Shown piece after piece: positions 60,678-64,000 of a DNA stretch of 64,000 nucleotides. The notes beneath the pieces were generated by a model. It was given only the letters and a program-made list of their open reading frames with translations, did not search any database and had not been told where the DNA came from. The stretch comes from Citrus sinensis (Eukaryota; Streptophyta; Magnoliopsida; Sapindales; Rutaceae), in NCBI RefSeq assembly GCF_022201045.2, contig NC_068557.1, forward strand, positions 21,305,501 to 21,369,500, in the 5' to 3' direction. Made by a program: the position numbers and the translations under genes. The number at the start of each line of letters is the position of its first letter. Position 1 is the stretch's first letter.

Positions 60678-62863
60678 AAGCACCAACTTGACGTTTCTCA
60701 ACAGGACAACCACCTTAAAGTTCTCTGATGTGCTTCAACCCCACAACCTTAAACCCTTCGTTTTCCCAATTCGCAAAAGGTTTCTTCTCCAAAAATGTCA
60801 AAGCATCTTGGATTCTCAAAACTCCAAAGACCCAGATTTGGATGACAAAGAGTCTTCAGAGTTGAGGAGCAAAGAAGATGTTCAAAAGGGAAGGGACTGG
60901 ACAACCTCAATTTTGCTTTTTGTCTTATGGGGTGGACTCATGTACTATGTTTTCAACCTTGCTCCTAATCAAACCCCGGTATTGATTGGCCTATGTTTTA
61001 TCTTTTATGGCTTATATTTGATTCATTTTGTTTATGCAGTTCTTTAAATGGGTATATTTTGTTTGGTATCTTTGATGAGGTTAAGCCAATATATGGGCCA
61101 TGACTGTTGGAATTGACTTGACATGAACTTGCAGTCAAGGGACGTGTATTTTCTGGAAAAGCTTCTGAACTTGAGGGGAGATGATGGCTTTGTAATGAAT
61201 GAAGTGCTTGTCTCTCTCTGGTACATCATGGGTTTGTGGCCTTTAGTGTATAGCATGTTACTGCTTCCAACCGGTAGAAGGTCCCTTCCAGTTCTTCATC
61301 TTTGTTCTTCATATTATTGTGTGAACTCTGTAACTTGTTTGTGTGAAATCCTCAGTTCAGTTGACAGTGTAAGAGTCGGTGTCTTTTTGCCTCATTGTTC
61401 CATAAGGAAAATGCTGAGTCTTCAGCGAGAATCTGTTGAATTTACTTATGCTTGTTCGTTATGCTTTTATTTTGTGTGAATGCGAAATAGACCAGCGGAA
61501 TCATGAGAAATAATATATTGATACTGTTGAACTTCGTTGAATGGCTTGAGGATTAGCCTCTGTTCCTTGCATGCAAGCAGCAATTAAAATGTAGGGGATT
61601 GACTGGTATATGTGTCAACAGCTTGAAACACAGACTGAATTCAGTTAGTTTGACTTATTCATTCTTGTGCCTTGCAGCTCAAAATCCAGTATTCCTGTCT
61701 GGCCATTTCTTGTACTCTCATTTTTTGGTGGTGCATATGTTCTTCTACCCTATTTTGTTCTTTGGAGGCCGCCACCTCCTCCTGTTGAAGAAACTGAGCT
61801 CAACAAATGGCCTCTGAATTTTCTGGAATCAAAATTAACTGCTGGGGTAAGAATTTACCATTTCTCCCATAATGAAGGATCTATGAACTTGTTTAAAAAT
61901 CCAATTACCTCTTAAAATTGACATGTGCGTGAATCTGAGTAAGAGTGTGATCCTATGCATGAATTTGCCAAGCTCTACATAAATACGACTTAAAATTTTT
62001 AGCCACTTAATGACAAGTAACAATAAAATTGATTTCACAAATCCACAGGGAGTTGAATTTCCAATAGGTATCACTAAGAAATACAATGCATTTGGAAGTA
62101 GTCTCATTTGGAAAAATAGAATCTGACTCCATTACATATCAGATATCACTTGCAGCAGGACTAGGCTTAATCCTTTATGCAATTTTTGCCGGCGGCGATG
62201 TCTGGAAGGAGTTTCTCCAGTACTTTAGGGAAAGCAAACTTGTAAGCGTCTTTATATCTTTGTTTCACGTGTGTATTTCTGCACATTTTTGCTCTTTGGT
62301 TTAATATAATTAGGTTACAAAAGGTGGTTCACTTTACCCCTAGTTTATGCCCTCTTCCCTTTGATTATGTTTCTGTGGACGTGTAATATTGCTTTTAAGT
62401 TGCAAGTTGCAATATTCTTGATTGTACTAGTCTATGGTTTAACATAACACGAACCTACACATGCTTTTGGACCTCTATGTTGCAGGTTCACGTTACAAGC
62501 ATTGATTTTACTCTGCTATCTACATTTGCTCCTTTTTGGGTTTACAATGATATCACTGCTCGGAAGTGGTAAGATTTCTCTAAATGTGGCATGTGTACTT
62601 CATTTTGCTTCAATATTAGTGTTTGTGGTATAACATTCAGGCACTTGATCTCTTTGTAGGTATCACTTCTTCATTTTGCTTCAATATTAGTATTTGTGGT
62701 ATAACATTCAGGTACTTGATCTCTTTGTAGGTATCACAAAGGTTCTTGGCTTCTTCCCATAACATTGGTGCCATTTTTGGGTCCCTCTCTGTATCTGTTT
62801 CTACGACCACCACTATCCAAAATGCCAGTTTCAGTCAGCAAAACATCATTGGAGCAAGAATAA
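60589..62863 (+). CDS. Conserved plastid multi-pass membrane protein, function unknown
   Basis: I read six exons: 60589-60978, 61135-61280, 61678-61846, 62143-62241, 62486-62568 and 62731-62863, giving 339 aa. Residues 1-~70 are basic and rich in Ser/Thr with few acidic residues, like a chloroplast transit peptide. An acidic linker (DPDLDDKESSE) follows. Then five or six membrane segments are seen: SILLFVLWGGLMYYVF, SLWYIMGLWPLVYSMLLL, FLVLSFFGGAYVLLPYFVLW, ISLAAGLGLILYAIF, TLLSTFAPFWVY and LLPITLVPFLGPSLYLF. The Pro-rich RPPPPP loop sits after helix 3. I know similar sequences as unnamed plant chloroplast proteins but cannot assign a function. The ATG was chosen because it starts the transit peptide. 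Exon 6 uses the second of two duplicated acceptors. Confidence 0.8.
62599..62740 (+). repeat. 71-bp tandem duplication containing a 3' splice site
   Basis: Unit 1 (62599-62669) and unit 2 (62670-62740) are nearly identical, from TTCATTTTGC to GGTATCAC. Each ends with the acceptor CTCTTTGTAG|GTATCAC. Only the second one leads into the conserved coding sequence. Use of the first adds an in-frame TAG soon after. Confidence 0.9.
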
Positions 62864-63767
62864 ATCACAAGTTTTTCATACTCTTCTGTATATCAACAAA
62901 CAACTGGCACAGCTGAAAAACTCCATTTTGATGCTGAGGAGATTATGGAAGAATGATAGTTCATATCTGATCTTCATATATATATAAAACAAAAAAAAAA
63001 CCCTGAAATTACGGGAATTGAATTCCTCCTGAACAAGAATGAGCAGCCTGCGCAATTCTTAGTTTCTATCCGAACCTTCGTAGTTTTCTCTGTGTGTGTG
63101 TGTGTATGAAAAAGATCAGGATGCCTACAGCTTAGGACAAGAAGCAACAGGAAAAAAAATGAACTAATACTTCATTTCAGTTTCTTCCCGGGGAAGAAAA
63201 AAAATACAGTTCATGTTATTGACAGCATCAATTTCAAATAAACTTTACAGGACTTTAACTTATTCTAGTGATTCTTGGTTCTAAAAATTTCTATCCCTCA
63301 AGTTTTATTCAAGTTTCCACTAAACATGGGACCGGCTCCAGCCTTCCAAGAAGTTTTCTTCACCATATAACTAGAGGTCTATACTTTCCATACCCAGCCA
63401 GTGCACTATTACACAGATCTTTTAAGCGGTCAAAAAGGTGAAAAGGTCAAACAGTTCATTTCCAGCCTGCACTTGGTATGCTTTCATACCAGGTGCAGGA
63501 CTACAAGTAACACAACTACTCTGAAAGTTTCAATCTCTCGAGTTATACTGCTCAACGGCAGTTAATCTTGGAATATGACAAATTGGTTGCTAGAAATTCA
63601 GGCGAGCACCGTTCAGCACCCAAACATCAAACTTGAATTTCAAGTAGAAAGATAGGCACCAATTTGTTAGAAAATCACATTCTACAGAAAAAAAGATCAC
63701 AAACTTAAAAAGTAGCAACTTGTAAATATGTGCCATAACTAGGCAACAAAGAGAAATGCACCATTTA
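62864..63767. other. 3' regions of the plastid membrane protein gene (+) and the LACS gene (-)
   Basis: Convergent 3' ends, no further gene. A TG microsatellite lies at 63091-63106 and several A-runs are present. Confidence 0.5.
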
Positions 63768-63932
63768 TTACTGATACAACATTTGGAGATCATCCTTAAA
63801 CTTAGCCTTGAGTTGTTCCCTCTTTATCTTCAAAGCAGCAGTAACCAATCCAGCCTCGGGTGTCCAGGGTTCTGGCATCAACTTAATCTTTGCAGGAATC
63901 TCAAACTTGTCGAGTTTTGCAGCTTTTGCTAC
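63768..63932 (-). CDS. Long-chain acyl-CoA synthetase C-terminal exon (LACS8/9-like), partial
   Basis: LACS enzymes activate free fatty acids to acyl-CoA. LACS9 and LACS8 act at plastid envelope and ER. This is the last exon on the minus strand, with the acceptor 'cctgcag' at 63933-63939 and stop at 63768-63770. The 54 residues ([19 protein letters not shown], then [14 protein letters not shown]) match the conserved C-terminal AMP-binding subdomain of LACS8/9. The Lys in 'VTAALKIKR' corresponds to the family's catalytic C-terminal lysine region. The rest of the gene is to the right of the window, and 63940-64000 is intron. Confidence 0.8.
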   Translation of the reverse strand, partial: VAKAAKLDKFEIPAKIKLMPEPWTPEAGLVTAALKIKREQLKAKFKDDLQMLYQ

Positions 63933-64000
63933 CTGCAGGCATAAAGTGGTTTTATATCTCCGTGACAGGAAAAATTCTGTGCGACCCACTAGTGTACTCG

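Overview
The window is plant nuclear DNA. Seven protein genes have short exons, GT-AG introns and plant-specific products, some with plastid targeting. Large AT-rich spacers are filled with LTR retrotransposons, a LINE, MITEs and one mitochondrial DNA insertion. The proteins fit a eudicot, probably a rosid, but I cannot name the species from sequence alone.

Layout. 1-4369: a decayed L1-type LINE split by a solo LTR that has a perfect 5-bp target duplication. 4370-7779: AT-rich spacer with a 287-bp tandem duplication. 7780-12265: cytosolic acetoacetyl-CoA thiolase (AACT2, + strand, 13 coding exons). 12266-16433: spacer with a Mutator-type foldback MITE and a hAT-type MITE. 16434-18336: NOI/RIN4-family gene (+). 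18958-19868: p24 beta cargo receptor (-). 20607-22769: SAWADEE-domain protein (-). 23805-26731: plastid indole-3-glycerol-phosphate synthase (-). 26960-54041: a nest of transposons. 54556-58458: Rubisco LSMT-like SET-domain methyltransferase (-). 60589-62863: plastid multi-pass membrane protein of unknown function (+). 63768-63932: last exon of a LACS8/9-like acyl-CoA synthetase (-), cut by the window edge.

The transposon nest. An old Ty1/copia element (copia-1) has been broken by four insertions: a 12.4-kb Athila-type Ty3 element (30512-42941, TSD GTATG on both sides), a nuclear insertion of mitochondrial DNA carrying the start of nad3 (about 44188-44597), a hAT-type MITE (46380-47673), and a second, younger copia element (copia-2, 47705-52478). 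Another hAT-type MITE lies just beyond the copia-1 3' LTR.

The most unusual content is inside the Athila element. Where such elements may carry an env-like gene, between integrase and the 3' polypurine tract, this copy carries three intronless sense-strand reading frames: a 77-aa coiled-coil protein; a 185-aa protein with an Arg-rich stretch and a four-cysteine cluster resembling the small nucleic-acid-binding proteins of flexiviruses; and a 222-codon copy of a LOG cytokinin-activating enzyme with one in-frame stop and an altered catalytic motif. This looks like a retroelement lineage that acquired a host hormone gene and possibly a virus-type silencing-suppressor-like gene. The host genes show no common pathway. 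AACT2, IGPS and LSMT are separate metabolic or plastid functions, and NOI and p24 belong to membrane and trafficking biology.
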